A stretch of DNA of 64,000 nucleotides from Rhizobium sp. 2MFCol3.1 (GCF_000377565.1 NZ_KB898355.1:372001-436000); one strand, 5' to 3'; shown: positions 1-10,554, counted from the first letter of the stretch. The notes: generated by a model not told the origin, from the letters alone. Numbers and translations are program-made.

Positions 1-121
1 GCCGGCGGGAGCGTGAGTGACGAGAATGAAAGCCAATGAAGCACGGGTTCTCTTTCGCGCGATCGTGTTGGGCGCTCGATCGCACGTCATGGGTCGGTTG
101 TGCCGCAAAGGCCGGGTGTTA

Positions 122-150
122 ATTCCGGCGCGGGGTCGCCGCGCCGGAAT
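122..150 (-). terminator. Terminator-like hairpin after the first flavin monooxygenase gene
   Basis: A perfect 12-bp stem (122-133 with 139-150) closes a 5-nt loop just downstream of the leftward gene that ends at 163. No clear U-run follows, so this may be a 3' stability hairpin rather than a canonical intrinsic terminator. Confidence 0.5.
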
Positions 151-162
151 GTCGAGGCAATC

Positions 163-1389
163 TCAGGTGTTGCCGCGGCCGATGATTTCGGCCGCATTCT
201 GAACGCCGAGCAGAGCTTTGCCGTATCCCTCAAGATGCATTTCCGCGAAGGCCAGGTGCGAATTGGCCATCTCGCAATCGCGCCAGATCCGCTGCATGGG
301 ATTGGCGCCCGCGAAAGCGGACGACATCTGCGACTTGGTGATCAGCCGGATGGCGTCCGTTGCGTACTGCACGGCGGCGATGCCGTCGGCGGCACTGCGG
401 TAGAACTCCGCGCCGCTCAGCCACTGGCCGCTTCGCGCGGCGTTGTCGGTCTGATCACCCGCGCGCAGAAGATGCATCTCCGCCGAGTCCACCGTGTATT
501 TCGCGCGACCCAGCATCGTCTGGATGCTCGGGGCGTCCGACTGGCGAATGCGCACGACCGGGACGATGCGCGTCGGTGCCTGTTCAAGCGCAAGGTCCAT
601 CGCCGCCTTGCCGAGGCCGACAGAAGAGGCGGCCAGGCACAATCCGAAGACCGGCATGAAGGGCGAACGGTAAAGCGGATGTTCGTTGACGTCATAGGGC
701 GTCGGCGCGGTGCCGGTGCAGGCGGCGTTAAACGAAAGCTGGCGATGGCTCGGGACGAAGACATCCTCGGCGACCACAGTATTCGAAGCGGTGCCGCGCA
801 TGCCGATAACGTCCCAGGACTGCTCGATTTTCATCTCGCTCAGCGGGACAAGAGCAAGCCCGATATCCGGGGCGCCGGATGCATCGACCGTGTCGACGCC
901 GACGATCGCCCACTTGGCGTAGTTGGAGCCGGATGCGTAGCGCCAACGACCGGAAATCCGCCAGCCGCCTTCGACATCCGTGCGGGTCGTTCCGGCCGAC
1001 GAGGTGACACAGCACATTCTCGCATCGATATCGGATCCCCAGACATCCGCCTGTGCCTGCGCCGAAAAGAGCGCAACGAGGAAGGAGGAGACGTTGCCGA
1101 GGCCAGTGACCCAGGATGTCGAGCCGCAGCCCTGTGCCAGGGCGACTTGCACCTCCAACGACGTGCGGATGTCGACCTCGAGGCCGCCGTACTTCTTCGG
1201 CTGCAGCAGAAGATGCAGGCCAAGGTCGCGAATTGCCTTGAGGTTTTCCTCGGGAATGATGCCGGTCTTGTCGACTTCCGGCGCGTTTTTCGCCAGTAGC
1301 GGGACAACGGAAAGGGCCTTCTTCACCAGATCGGCTCGCACGTTTTCCTGGTCGATCTTCATGGCGGCAATGTCGGAAAGGGCGTTCAA
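163..1389 (-). CDS. Acyl-CoA-dehydrogenase-fold flavin-dependent monooxygenase (group D)
   Basis: A 408-aa protein with the acyl-CoA dehydrogenase fold. It looks like a reduced-flavin-dependent monooxygenase (HsaA/HpaB-C2/IacA-IifC type) rather than a true dehydrogenase. Visible signatures are the N-terminal helical region with LLAKNAPEVD (about residues 30-40), the flavin-contact segment GCGSTSWVTG (about 87-96), RYASGSNYAKW (about 150-160) and GMRGTASNTV (about 190-200). Such enzymes take reduced flavin from a separate reductase and hydroxylate aromatic or indolic rings; no reductase gene is adjacent here. It lies 45 bp downstream of an NTF2-like gene in the same direction, so the two are probably co-transcribed. 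A clear paralogue is at 51866-53077, also associated with an NTF2-like gene. The substrate is unknown. Confidence 0.85.
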   Translation of the reverse strand: MNALSDIAAMKIDQENVRADLVKKALSVVPLLAKNAPEVDKTGIIPEENLKAIRDLGLHLLLQPKKYGGLEVDIRTSLEVQVALAQGCGSTSWVTGLGNVSSFLVALFSAQAQADVWGSDIDARMCCVTSSAGTTRTDVEGGWRISGRWRYASGSNYAKWAIVGVDTVDASGAPDIGLALVPLSEMKIEQSWDVIGMRGTASNTVVAEDVFVPSHRQLSFNAACTGTAPTPYDVNEHPLYRSPFMPVFGLCLAASSVGLGKAAMDLALEQAPTRIVPVVRIRQSDAPSIQTMLGRAKYTVDSAEMHLLRAGDQTDNAARSGQWLSGAEFYRSAADGIAAVQYATDAIRLITKSQMSSAFAGANPMQRIWRDCEMANSHLAFAEMHLEGYGKALLGVQNAAEIIGRGNT

Positions 1390-1434
1390 GGCTTGCTCCT
1401 TTATGGTGCGCTGGGTTTTCGGGTTTGAATGAGC

Positions 1435-1896
1435 TCAGGCGGTTGCTTGCGACGTCTGCATCTTCTGGATCGCGCCGAGGAGATGATCGACGGTGCCATC
1501 GGCGAACGCGCGGGCGATATGGTTGTGATAGTCACGGGAGTGGACGATCTTGCCGTCGCGAACCTCGACGACGATGATGTTGCGGTTCTCGTAGGTCACA
1601 CCCTCAACCTTGCTCAGGTAGGTCCACTGACCCACGACAATGGCCGGATCCTTGGTCTCGAGGACTGCCAGGTCCTGCACGCTTAGGTCGCGGTACATCG
1701 GCGAAGGCTTGCCGCCGCGCGCCTCGACGGCGGAACGGATGAGCTTCTCCATCTCAACCTTCGAGATCTGGAACGGCGCGGGGACCCCGAATTCGATCGA
1801 GATTGTTGCATCGTCGGCGTAGAGAGCGAGCGCTGCTTCGAAGTTGGATTTCGAGAAGTGATCAACGAGGTCTTTCACGATTTCCGACGGGGTCAT
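1435..1896 (-). CDS. NTF2-like (SnoaL/ketosteroid-isomerase fold) protein
   Basis: A 153-aa NTF2-fold protein related to SnoaL-like cyclases and ketosteroid isomerases. The chosen ATG gives an N-terminus MTPSEIVKDLVDHF that aligns with its paralogue at 57115-57576, has AGGA upstream and gives an identical length of 153 aa. An ATG 18 bp upstream (1914) is possible. The C-terminal half carries the paired signature ENRNIIVVEVRDGKIVHSRD and YHNHIARAFADG shared with the paralogue. It precedes the flavin monooxygenase gene by 45 bp and probably handles an oxygenated intermediate (isomerisation, dehydration or hydrolysis). The exact reaction cannot be read from sequence. Confidence 0.8.
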   Translation of the reverse strand: MTPSEIVKDLVDHFSKSNFEAALALYADDATISIEFGVPAPFQISKVEMEKLIRSAVEARGGKPSPMYRDLSVQDLAVLETKDPAIVVGQWTYLSKVEGVTYENRNIIVVEVRDGKIVHSRDYHNHIARAFADGTVDHLLGAIQKMQTSQATA

Positions 1897-2267
1897 CCTG
1901 AGTTTTCCTATCATTCACAAGTACTTACGGTTCCGGCCTGTGTCGGTCGGTGCGATCGGGTGTTGCTATTTGAGTAGGTCCGGGGCGCGTCGAGCGTCAA
2001 TCCGATTAGCGCCCAAATGCGTTGCAGTATCCCTTTTGCGCAGCAATCGGGACAGGGCGGGTGGGCGCCGAATAGCGGCCATTTTAGGGTTTGCTATAGC
2101 GCATCGCGAAAAATGCGCGAAACGGACATCTGCAATTGATGATTGCCATTTCGGGATAGCGCTCGCGGCCCAACGCCAGCAGCTTAGGCCGCCGCCAAAC
2201 AGAACCAAGCTTAGAACACGCTAAAAATAGCGGAGAGGGGCGTGGTCATCACCACGAAAGGAAGACA
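1897..2267. promoter_or_regulatory. Divergent intergenic region with repeated ATAGCG elements
   Basis: There is no credible gene in these 371 bp between the leftward NTF2-like gene and the rightward channel gene. The hexamer ATAGCG occurs four times (2072, 2096, 2156, 2227). Two copies sit in similar contexts exactly 60 bp apart (GCTATAGCGC and GGGATAGCGC). The region must contain promoters for both sides, but I cannot assign boxes with confidence. Confidence 0.4.
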
Positions 2268-3263
2268 ATGTTACGGCTTACTAAAGCGCTTATTGCAGGA
2301 ACTTTTGCACTATCGACGATCACCGGCCTTTCTACGCAGGCATTCGGCGCGGAGGCCATCACGCCCGCCGGGCCGGTCGGTGGTACCGACATCCGCTCGG
2401 CATTGCTGCCGCCTCCGGGGACCTACGGCGGCTTCGTCGGCGTGGGTCCGGCCCAGTTGGACGGACTTTACGCACCTGACGGCTTCATGCCGGGCGACGG
2501 CACGATGAGCCTTGGCGGCGGCGGATTGCTGCATGTCTGGGATACGCAGATATTCGGCGGCTCGGTGGCTTCATCGCTCTTCGGCGGATATACGCGGGTG
2601 TGTTTCGGGCTTCAGGGACTGCCCGAACAATGCGCCAAGGGCTTTGTCGATGTCTATTCCGACATCTTCGCCTGGAGCCGTTTCTTCGCTGATGAGGATT
2701 TCGCGACCCAGCCCGCCAGGGAAGGCGGCCCCATCCCTTACGGTACTGCATTGCTTGTCGGCCTTGGCACCACGCTGCCTATCGGAACCTACAAGAACGC
2801 CGGCGGGCTCAACACCGGCACCAACTTCTTCGCTATCTCCCCGAACATCGGTATCACTCACACGATGCAGAGCATTCTGGGGCCGGCCTTCGGGGAGGCG
2901 ACTGAATTCAGCGCCCGGCTTTTCTACAGCTACTTTACGGAGAACGACGCGACGCAGTACCAGACCGGATCGGTGTTGAGCATGGACTATGCGCTGACGC
3001 AACGTGCCGGCAACTGGCAGTTTGGTCTCGCCGGCAGCAGCTTCGTCCAGCTGGGTGACGACAAGGTCAATGGCGTCGCTCTCGACAGCCGCGGGACCCA
3101 CGCCGCCCAGGTCAATCTGGGGCCGCTGCTGTCTTACGACTTCATGGTGAACGACCATGCCTTCAACATCACCGGCAAATGGCTGTTCAGCGTCTATGGC
3201 GAAAACCATGCTCTCAAACTGGGCGGTGGTCCGACGATCCGCATCAGCACCAAGCTGTTCTGA
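2268..3263 (+). CDS. SphA/MetA-pathway (phenol degradation) outer-membrane channel-like protein
   Basis: A 331-aa exported protein. The N-terminus is a typical signal peptide (MLRLTKALIAGTFALSTITG, cleavage near AFGA-EA). The rest alternates short Gly- and aromatic-rich strands and ends in Phe (KLF), as expected of an outer-membrane beta-barrel. The overall pattern matches the 'MetA-pathway of phenol degradation' (SphA/FadL-like) family, found beside aromatic and hydrophobic-compound degradation genes. The start ATG has AAAGGAAG upstream. It is divergent from the NTF2/monooxygenase pair, suggesting uptake of that module's substrate across the outer membrane. Family assignment is by pattern recognition only. 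Confidence 0.75.
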   Translation: MLRLTKALIAGTFALSTITGLSTQAFGAEAITPAGPVGGTDIRSALLPPPGTYGGFVGVGPAQLDGLYAPDGFMPGDGTMSLGGGGLLHVWDTQIFGGSVASSLFGGYTRVCFGLQGLPEQCAKGFVDVYSDIFAWSRFFADEDFATQPAREGGPIPYGTALLVGLGTTLPIGTYKNAGGLNTGTNFFAISPNIGITHTMQSILGPAFGEATEFSARLFYSYFTENDATQYQTGSVLSMDYALTQRAGNWQFGLAGSSFVQLGDDKVNGVALDSRGTHAAQVNLGPLLSYDFMVNDHAFNITGKWLFSVYGENHALKLGGGPTIRISTKLF

Positions 3264-3339
3264 CATTCTGTCATGATCTTCGTCTCCCGGCGCAGTCCCT
3301 GTGCCGAGAGACGTTTCGCCATATGTCTCCTACGCGGCC

Positions 3340-3792
3340 TCAAACATCAGCCTCAGGTCGGCGGTTGTCGCGAATCTGTAGCAGAATGCTGCGGCCGGCG
3401 GCGAGCAGTTCCAGCAGAAAGGCTAGCAGCGACAGCATGAGCGAAACGATGGCGCTGCCAAAAAACCAGAAGAGATTGAGGGGCCGGATGCGGATGGAAA
3501 GCGCGCCGGAGAGAAGATTGAGGATCGCGCAACAGGTGCAGATGCCCGCGATAACCCCAAGGATGACGGCGATCTCGAGCACCAGCGTGCGCCGACGCAG
3601 ATAGATGAGCTGCCGCTGCCTCATCTCGTCGGACGCGTCTTTCTCGACCACCTCGTTCAAACGATCAGACACGCGCCCGAGGCGGGTTGCGTAGATGCCG
3701 ACGAAAGCCGCGGTGCCCGCCAGCAGAAAGACCGGCGCCAGCGAGGTCTGAATGACGGCGGCGTAGTCGATGACGACAGGAGGCGTATCCAT
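3340..3792 (-). CDS. DUF2721 family membrane protein
   Basis: A 150-aa protein with three predicted membrane segments: one near residues 10-30 (APVFLLAGTAAFVGIYATRL) and two in the C-terminal half (about 70-93 and 103-127). The cytoplasmic linker RVSDRLNEVVEKD is typical of DUF2721 proteins. The function of the family is unknown. It stands alone between the rightward channel gene and the rightward chemoreceptor gene. Confidence 0.75.
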   Translation of the reverse strand: MDTPPVVIDYAAVIQTSLAPVFLLAGTAAFVGIYATRLGRVSDRLNEVVEKDASDEMRQRQLIYLRRRTLVLEIAVILGVIAGICTCCAILNLLSGALSIRIRPLNLFWFFGSAIVSLMLSLLAFLLELLAAGRSILLQIRDNRRPEADV

Positions 3793-4017
3793 GGCATATC
3801 CTCAAAACCACTATCCCTGCGCGCAGTTTTCGTGAGCACGCCGCGGAAGTGAGCGCTGCGACGGTATGGCGGAGACTACCGCCGAGCACTCCGGCAGGGC
3901 AAGGCGGGCGGGGGCATCCCGTGCTTGCCAGACAGGAAGGGTTGAGTGGCTCGGCTGCAAGGCGCGCCCAGACTATTTTCTTTGCAAAATCATCAAAGTT
4001 TCATCCGCGATTTGGGA

Positions 4018-6192
4018 ATGCTTAACGTCATGAATGCTGTAAGCGCGAGACGAAATTGCCTGGGGTTTACCGTGTCCTTCCTCTCGAATCTGAAAATTGC
4101 CCATCGCGTGATGTTGCTTGCCTTGGTGGCATTGGTCGGAATTGTCGCGATTTCCGCGATTTTCATCGGTCAGCGACAGGTCGAGGCCGGCTATCGGCAG
4201 ACCGCTGATGGCCTGGCGAAGCAGCAGCGAGATGTTGCAAGTGCACGCGACGATATTCGCGACACCCTGCTGTGGGAGAAGGAGTTCCTGCTCACGCGGC
4301 AGCTCGGCGCGGTTGACGATTTCGACAAGGCGCTCCAGAGGGCGACTGCGGTGATTGATCGCTTGAAAGGCGATGCGGGGTCCGAGCAGGCGGGGAAGCT
4401 GGAGGCTTTGAGCGGCGCGCTGCAGGCCTACGCCGGGACGTTCTCGGCGCTCGTTGCGAAGGACAAGGAATTGGGGCTTGATCAGTCCCAGGGTCTCGAA
4501 GGCGCCATGCGCGAGGCGGTGCATTCTATCGAAGGCCAACTCGAAGGCGTTGCGGATGCAGAGCTTAAGGCCAGCATGTTGATGATGCGGCGGCATGAGA
4601 AAGATTTCATCCTTCGCCGAAATCCTGATTATCTCGCCAAGCACACGGCTGAAGTCGAGACATTTACGGAGCTGATGAAGAAGGCGTTCCGTCCGGGTGC
4701 CCAGCGTATGCGGGCCGCCGAAGCGCTTTCGGTCTACCAGAATGCGTTCCGGCTTTACGGCAAGGCAACGCTTGAGGAAGCAGCAGCCCGTGATGCCGTC
4801 AGTTCCGCTTATTCCGCGGTGCAGCCGGTGCTTGTCGATATCATTAATAGCTACGCCGCAGCCGAGACCGCGACACTTGAGGAAAACGATCGCGTCGGCC
4901 AGCGCAATATCACCGTCGTGATCGCGCTGATCGCTGCCGCGATCGGTATTCTCCTGCTCAGTGTGTGGCTGATCGGCCGGTCGATCAGCGGTCCTATCTT
5001 GACGATCACGGCGGCCATGCGCCGGTTGGCCGGAGGCGATACCGCTCAGACGGCACCGGGTGCGACAAGGCGCGACGAAGTGGGCGCCATGGCGAAGGCG
5101 CTCGAGGTGTTTCGCCAGCAAGCAATTGCCGCGGCCGCCCTCGAGGCCGAAGCGGCGGCGGCGCGCCGGGATGCCGAGGCGAATCGGGCCCAGATGCAGG
5201 AGCAGGCCGAGGCGATGGCGCGCGAGCGGCTACTGCAGGCAACCGGCGATCTTGGCGCCGGCCTGAAGCGGTTGGCGGCTGGCGATCTTTCCTTCCAGCT
5301 CGTTGAACCCTTCGCGCCTGATTTCGAGAGCCTGCGCGGCGATCTGAATACGACGCTGCGCCAGTTGGCCGAGGTTATGGGCGAGATCATGCAGTCTAGC
5401 CACTCGATCGACAACGGCACCCAGGAGATCAGCAGCGGCGCGGGCCAGTTGGCGCAACGAACCGAACGCCAGGCAGCCTCGCTCGAGCAGACCGCGGCCG
5501 CGCTTGACGAAATTACGGCCAATGTGTCGAATGCGACCAAGCGCGTGGAGGACGCCCAGCAAGTTGCGCGCGAGGCTAACGACAGTGCATCCAGGGGCGC
5601 GGTGCTTGTCGACGAGGCGGTCTCCGTCATGGAGCGGATCGAAGGTTCCTCGAAGCGTATCGCAAGCATCATCGCAACGATTGACCAGATCGCCTTCCAG
5701 ACCAACCTGCTGGCCTTGAACGCAGGCGTCGAGGCGGCCCGCGCCGGCGAGGCCGGCCGCGGCTTCGCGGTTGTAGCCCACGAGGTTCGCGAGCTAGCGC
5801 AGCGTTCGGCCAACGCCGCCAAGGAGATCAAGAGCTTGATAGAAGGCTCTGCGATCGAGGTCGAAGAGGGCGTGCGCGCGGTGAGAGATACCGGCGCCGC
5901 GCTTCACGGCATCGGCAGCCACATCGTCGCCATCAACCAGCATATGGAGGCGATCGCTCTCGCCTCTCGCGAGCAGAGCATCGGCCTGGTCGAGATCAAT
6001 ACGGCGATGAACGGCATGGATCAGGATACCCAGCAGAACGCTGCGATGGTCGAGGAGAGCAATGCGGCCTCCGCGGTGCTCGCCGGGGAGGCAAGCCGCC
6101 TGCGCGATCTCGTCTCCGTCTTCAGGGTGACGGCCGCCCACGAGGATGAGCCCGCAACGCGCCTGCGGCTGGTCGGCGGCAGCAGGCGGTAG
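4018..6192 (+). CDS. Methyl-accepting chemotaxis protein
   Basis: A transmembrane chemoreceptor of about 724 aa. From this ATG there is a first membrane helix (about 31-51), a long helical periplasmic sensor region without an obvious Cache signature (about 52-295, possibly a helical-bundle sensor), a second helix (about 297-319), a HAMP domain and a signalling domain. The kinase-control hairpin is very clear near residues 560-600 (FQTNLLALNAGVEAARAGEA, then RGFAVVAHEVRELAQRS). The start is uncertain: ATG 4030 and GTG 4072 (MSFLSNLKIAHRVML) are in frame, and the last gives a common receptor N-terminus. No che genes are adjacent. The ligand is unknown. Confidence 0.9.
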   Translation: MLNVMNAVSARRNCLGFTVSFLSNLKIAHRVMLLALVALVGIVAISAIFIGQRQVEAGYRQTADGLAKQQRDVASARDDIRDTLLWEKEFLLTRQLGAVDDFDKALQRATAVIDRLKGDAGSEQAGKLEALSGALQAYAGTFSALVAKDKELGLDQSQGLEGAMREAVHSIEGQLEGVADAELKASMLMMRRHEKDFILRRNPDYLAKHTAEVETFTELMKKAFRPGAQRMRAAEALSVYQNAFRLYGKATLEEAAARDAVSSAYSAVQPVLVDIINSYAAAETATLEENDRVGQRNITVVIALIAAAIGILLLSVWLIGRSISGPILTITAAMRRLAGGDTAQTAPGATRRDEVGAMAKALEVFRQQAIAAAALEAEAAAARRDAEANRAQMQEQAEAMARERLLQATGDLGAGLKRLAAGDLSFQLVEPFAPDFESLRGDLNTTLRQLAEVMGEIMQSSHSIDNGTQEISSGAGQLAQRTERQAASLEQTAAALDEITANVSNATKRVEDAQQVAREANDSASRGAVLVDEAVSVMERIEGSSKRIASIIATIDQIAFQTNLLALNAGVEAARAGEAGRGFAVVAHEVRELAQRSANAAKEIKSLIEGSAIEVEEGVRAVRDTGAALHGIGSHIVAINQHMEAIALASREQSIGLVEINTAMNGMDQDTQQNAAMVEESNAASAVLAGEASRLRDLVSVFRVTAAHEDEPATRLRLVGGSRR

Positions 6193-6271
6193 CCGGCCGC
6201 ACTGCGTTTGCAGTATTAGCGCGCCGCGCCACATTGTCCCCAGCTTTCATAGACCGGCCTCACAGCACCCG

Positions 6272-6306
6272 TTGACGCCAATTTCGCTTCATATACTATA
6301 TCTAGT
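6272..6306 (+). promoter_or_regulatory. Probable nrdHIEF promoter overlapping an NrdR-like box
   Basis: TTGACG (6272-6277) and TACTAT (6294-6299) are separated by 16 bp and form a plausible sigma-70 promoter. The near-palindrome ACTATATCTAGT (6295-6306) overlaps the -10 element and resembles NrdR boxes found upstream of ribonucleotide reductase genes. The second box that usually accompanies it at helical spacing is not obvious. The assignment rests on sequence resemblance plus the downstream genes. Confidence 0.5.
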
Positions 6307-6510
6307 GTTCGAGGTTCTTCCGATTCGCGTCGGGAGCTAAGACGGGAATACGGTGCGTGAGGCCCATGACGGGCCAAACAATGCCGGAGCTGCCCCCGCA
6401 ACTGTAAGCGGTGAGCATTCGATCGATACGTCCACTGGTGCCTTGAGGGCATTGGGAAGGCAGGTTGAATGTAACGACCCGCAAGCCAGGAGACCTGCCT
6501 TGCAACGAAA
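6305..6510 (+). promoter_or_regulatory. Cobalamin (AdoCbl) riboswitch upstream of nrdHIEF
   Basis: Conserved elements of the cobalamin riboswitch appear in order on the plus strand: GCCGGAGCTGCCCCCGCAAC followed by TGTAAGCGG (about 6383-6411), CCACTG (6432-6437), and the B12 box AAGCCAGGAGACCTGCC (6483-6499). It ends about 260 bp before nrdH. Such riboswitches turn genes off when cobalamin is abundant. Placed before a B12-independent class Ib reductase, it would restrict nrdHIEF to B12-poor conditions, implying a B12-dependent class II NrdJ elsewhere in the genome. Confidence 0.92.
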
Positions 6511-6765
6511 ACGTCCACGGGCGGGGTGTCCGGAAGGTCGCGATTGCGTGCGGGATGTTGCCGTGCGTACCGCTTCCCCTGACCGCCGCATGAGCCACTT
6601 CGGGGTGAAGTCTTATGATCTTGAGTTTCGAATTCCGTCCGCGCGAGTGACGGGCGCCTGAGCGTCCGGCGACCGCAAGCGGCTGCCTTCATCATTCATC
6701 ATTTTTGCCCGGACATCGGCGGATGTCCGATCGCTATCGCACGCCTATCCGACACGAGGATTACC

Positions 6766-6987
6766 ATGACCATTACCGTCTACAGCAAGCCCGCCTGCGT
6801 CCAATGCACGGCGACTACCCGCGCGCTTGATCGCCAGGGGATTAACTATGACGTGATCGACGTCTCGACCGACATGGCGGCCTACGAACTCGTGCAGGGG
6901 CTCGGCTATCGCCAGGTTCCCGTCGTCGTTGCCGGCGATCAGCACTGGGCGGGCTTCCGTCCGGACATGATCAGCGCGCTGGCCTGA
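6766..6987 (+). CDS. nrdH: NrdH glutaredoxin-like electron donor
   Basis: A 73-aa thioredoxin-fold redoxin that reduces the class Ib ribonucleotide reductase NrdE. The active-site dithiol CVQC is at residues 9-12 in [15 protein letters not shown]. The C-terminal [20 protein letters not shown] is the NrdH signature. The start ATG follows GAGGA. It is the first gene of nrdHIEF, 10 bp before nrdI, and lies downstream of the cobalamin riboswitch. Confidence 0.95.
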   Translation: MTITVYSKPACVQCTATTRALDRQGINYDVIDVSTDMAAYELVQGLGYRQVPVVVAGDQHWAGFRPDMISALA

Positions 6988-6997
6988 GGATCGGCCG

Positions 6998-7411
6998 ATG
7001 GGTGAGCTCGTCTATTTCTCCAGCAGATCCGAGAACACCCACCGCTTCGTCGAAAAACTCGGACTGCCGGCATCGCGCATCCCCATCAGTGCCGAGCATA
7101 CGCTTACCGCCGAACGTCCCTTTGTGCTTGTTGTCCCGACCTATTGCGGCGACGGCGGCAAGGGCGCCGTGCCCAAACAGGTCATCCGCTTTCTCAACGA
7201 TGCGGACAACCGTTCGAACCTCCGGGGCGTGATCGCCGCGGGCAACAGCAACTTCGGCGAGACCTTCGGGCTTGCCGGCGACATCATATCCAGGAAATGC
7301 CAGGTGCCTTACCTCTACAGGTTCGAGCTTCTCGGCACGGATGAGGATGTCGCCAATGTCACACACGGATTGGAACGATTTTGGACACGGCAGTTCTCGA
7401 ACGCCCCTTGA
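6998..7411 (+). CDS. nrdI: NrdI flavodoxin-like assembly factor
   Basis: A 137-aa flavodoxin-like protein that supplies oxidant for assembly of the dimanganese-tyrosyl radical cofactor in NrdF. It begins [17 protein letters not shown] (FMN phosphate-binding region) and contains [19 protein letters not shown] and [18 protein letters not shown], all typical of NrdI. The gene overlaps the start of nrdE by 31 bp, suggesting translational coupling. Confidence 0.95.
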   Translation: MGELVYFSSRSENTHRFVEKLGLPASRIPISAEHTLTAERPFVLVVPTYCGDGGKGAVPKQVIRFLNDADNRSNLRGVIAAGNSNFGETFGLAGDIISRKCQVPYLYRFELLGTDEDVANVTHGLERFWTRQFSNAP

Positions 7412-9549
7412 AGGCGACAGACACCAAGATAGTCGACGCGACGCTCGACTATCACGCGCTGAATGCCATGCTGAACCTCTATGACGAGGACGGCAGGATT
7501 CAGCTCGACAAGGATCGGCAGGCGGCGAAGCAGTATTTCCTGCAGCACGTGAACCAGAACACGGTGTTCTTCCACAATCTCCGGGAGAAGCTCGATTACC
7601 TCGTGACGGAGGGCTACTACGAGCAGGAGGTGCTGGACCAGTATTCATTCAATTTCGTCCGCGACCTGTTCGACCACGCCTACGACAAGAAGTTCCGCTT
7701 CCCGACCTTCCTCGGCGCCTTCAAATACTACACCAGCTATACGCTGAAGACCTTCGATGGAAAGCGCTACCTCGAGCGCTACGAAGACCGGATCTGCATG
7801 GTGGCACTGGCGCTGGCACGCGGCAATGAGGGGCTCGCCCGCGATATGGTCGACGAGATCATTTCCGGCCGTTTCCAGCCGGCGACGCCGACTTTTCTCA
7901 ATGCGGGCAAGAAGCAGCGCGGCGAACTCGTCTCGTGCTTCCTGCTGCGTATCGAGGACAACATGGAGAGCATCGCTCGCGGCATCAATTCCGCCTTGCA
8001 GCTCTCCAAGCGCGGCGGCGGGGTCGCCCTGTCGCTGACGAACCTGCGCGAGGCCGGCGCGCCGATCAAGCAGATCGAAAACCAGTCGTCGGGCGTGATC
8101 CCGGTCATGAAGCTGCTGGAGGATAGTTTCTCCTACGCCAACCAGCTTGGCGCGCGCCAGGGCGCTGGTGCCGTCTATCTCAATGCCCACCACCCCGACA
8201 TCATGCGCTTCCTCGACACCAAGCGCGAGAATGCCGACGAGAAGATCCGCATCAAGACGCTGTCGCTTGGCGTCGTCGTGCCCGATATCACCTTCGAACT
8301 CGCCAAGAACAACGAGGACATGTACCTGTTCTCGCCCTACGACGTCGAACGCGTCTATGGCGTCGCCTTCAGCGAGATCTCGGTTACCGAGAAATACCGC
8401 GAGATGGTAGCGGACAGCCGCATCAAGAAGAAAAAGATCAAGGCGCGCGATTTCTTCCAGGTGATCGCCGAGATCCAGTTCGAGAGCGGCTATCCCTACA
8501 TCATGTTCGAAGACACGGTGAACAAGGCGAACCCGATTGCCGGCCGCATCACCATGAGCAACCTGTGCTCGGAAATCCTGCAGGTCAGCGATGCCAGCAC
8601 CTATGATGCCGATCTCTCCTACGATCACATGGGCAAGGATATCTCCTGCAATCTCGGCTCGCTGAATATCGCCGCGACCATGGACTCGGCTGATTTCGGC
8701 AAGACGATCGAGACCTCGATCCGGGCGCTGACGGCTGTTTCCGACATGAGCAACATCACCTCGGTTCCATCGGTCGCCAAGGGCAATGCAGACAGCCACG
8801 CGATCGGTCTCGGCCAGATGAACCTGCACGGCTATCTCGCCCGCGAACGCATCTATTACGGCTCCGACGAAGGCGTCGATTTCACCAACATCTACTTCTA
8901 CACCGTGACCTATCATGCGATCCGCGCTTCTAACCGGCTCGCGGTCGAGCGCGGCCAGAGCTTCAAGGGCTTCGAGAACTCGAAGTACGCCTCGGGCGAC
9001 TATTTCGACAAATACACCGAGGCCGAATGGGCGCCGGCGACCGCGCGCGTCGCCGAACTGTTCGAGACGGCAGGCATCCACATCCCGACGCAGGACGACT
9101 GGCGCGAGCTGAAGCAGGCGGTCATGGAAGGCGGGCTTTATAACCAGAACCTGCAGGCCGTGCCGCCGACGGGCTCGATCTCCTACATCAACCACTCCAC
9201 CTCATCGATCCACCCGATCGTCTCCAAGATCGAGATCCGCAAGGAGGGCAAGATCGGCCGCGTCTATTACCCGGCCGCCTTCATGACCAACGACAATCTC
9301 GACTACTACCAGGACGCCTACGAGATCGGGCCGGAGAAGATCATCGACACCTATGCGGCGGCCACCCAGCATGTCGACCAGGGCCTGTCGCTGACGCTGT
9401 TCTTCCGCGATACCGCGACGACGCGCGATATCAACAAGGCGCAGATCTACGCGTGGAAGAAGGGCATCAAGACCATCTACTACATCCGCCTTCGCCAGAT
9501 GGCGCTGACCGGCACGGAAGTGCAGGGCTGCGTCTCCTGCGCCCTTTGA
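7381..9549 (+). CDS. nrdE: Class Ib ribonucleoside-diphosphate reductase alpha subunit NrdE
   Basis: A 722-aa catalytic subunit that reduces ribonucleoside diphosphates to deoxyribonucleotides. Visible features are [20 protein letters not shown] with the reactive-site cysteine (about 176-195), the radical-site loop NLCSEIL (about 395-401), [20 protein letters not shown] near 590, and the C-terminal redox pair in GCVSCAL. It lacks the N-terminal ATP cone of class Ia enzymes, as expected for NrdE. The start is a TTG inside nrdI: the next in-frame ATG, in [12 protein letters not shown], would remove conserved N-terminal sequence, so the TTG is preferred. It partners with NrdF, 15 bp downstream. 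Confidence 0.95.
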   Translation: MDTAVLERPLKATDTKIVDATLDYHALNAMLNLYDEDGRIQLDKDRQAAKQYFLQHVNQNTVFFHNLREKLDYLVTEGYYEQEVLDQYSFNFVRDLFDHAYDKKFRFPTFLGAFKYYTSYTLKTFDGKRYLERYEDRICMVALALARGNEGLARDMVDEIISGRFQPATPTFLNAGKKQRGELVSCFLLRIEDNMESIARGINSALQLSKRGGGVALSLTNLREAGAPIKQIENQSSGVIPVMKLLEDSFSYANQLGARQGAGAVYLNAHHPDIMRFLDTKRENADEKIRIKTLSLGVVVPDITFELAKNNEDMYLFSPYDVERVYGVAFSEISVTEKYREMVADSRIKKKKIKARDFFQVIAEIQFESGYPYIMFEDTVNKANPIAGRITMSNLCSEILQVSDASTYDADLSYDHMGKDISCNLGSLNIAATMDSADFGKTIETSIRALTAVSDMSNITSVPSVAKGNADSHAIGLGQMNLHGYLARERIYYGSDEGVDFTNIYFYTVTYHAIRASNRLAVERGQSFKGFENSKYASGDYFDKYTEAEWAPATARVAELFETAGIHIPTQDDWRELKQAVMEGGLYNQNLQAVPPTGSISYINHSTSSIHPIVSKIEIRKEGKIGRVYYPAAFMTNDNLDYYQDAYEIGPEKIIDTYAAATQHVDQGLSLTLFFRDTATTRDINKAQIYAWKKGIKTIYYIRLRQMALTGTEVQGCVSCAL

Positions 9550-10554
<1,005 letters not shown>

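Noticed and set aside
100..1299. 399-aa plus-strand frame over the first flavin monooxygenase
   Set aside because: The minus-strand protein has clear family motifs and a paralogue; this frame has none.
1966..2208. 80-aa minus-strand frame in the divergent intergenic region
   Set aside because: There is no ribosome-binding site or domain, and it lies in a likely promoter region.
7645..9195. 516-aa open frame antisense to nrdE
   Set aside because: Shadow of the highly conserved nrdE gene.
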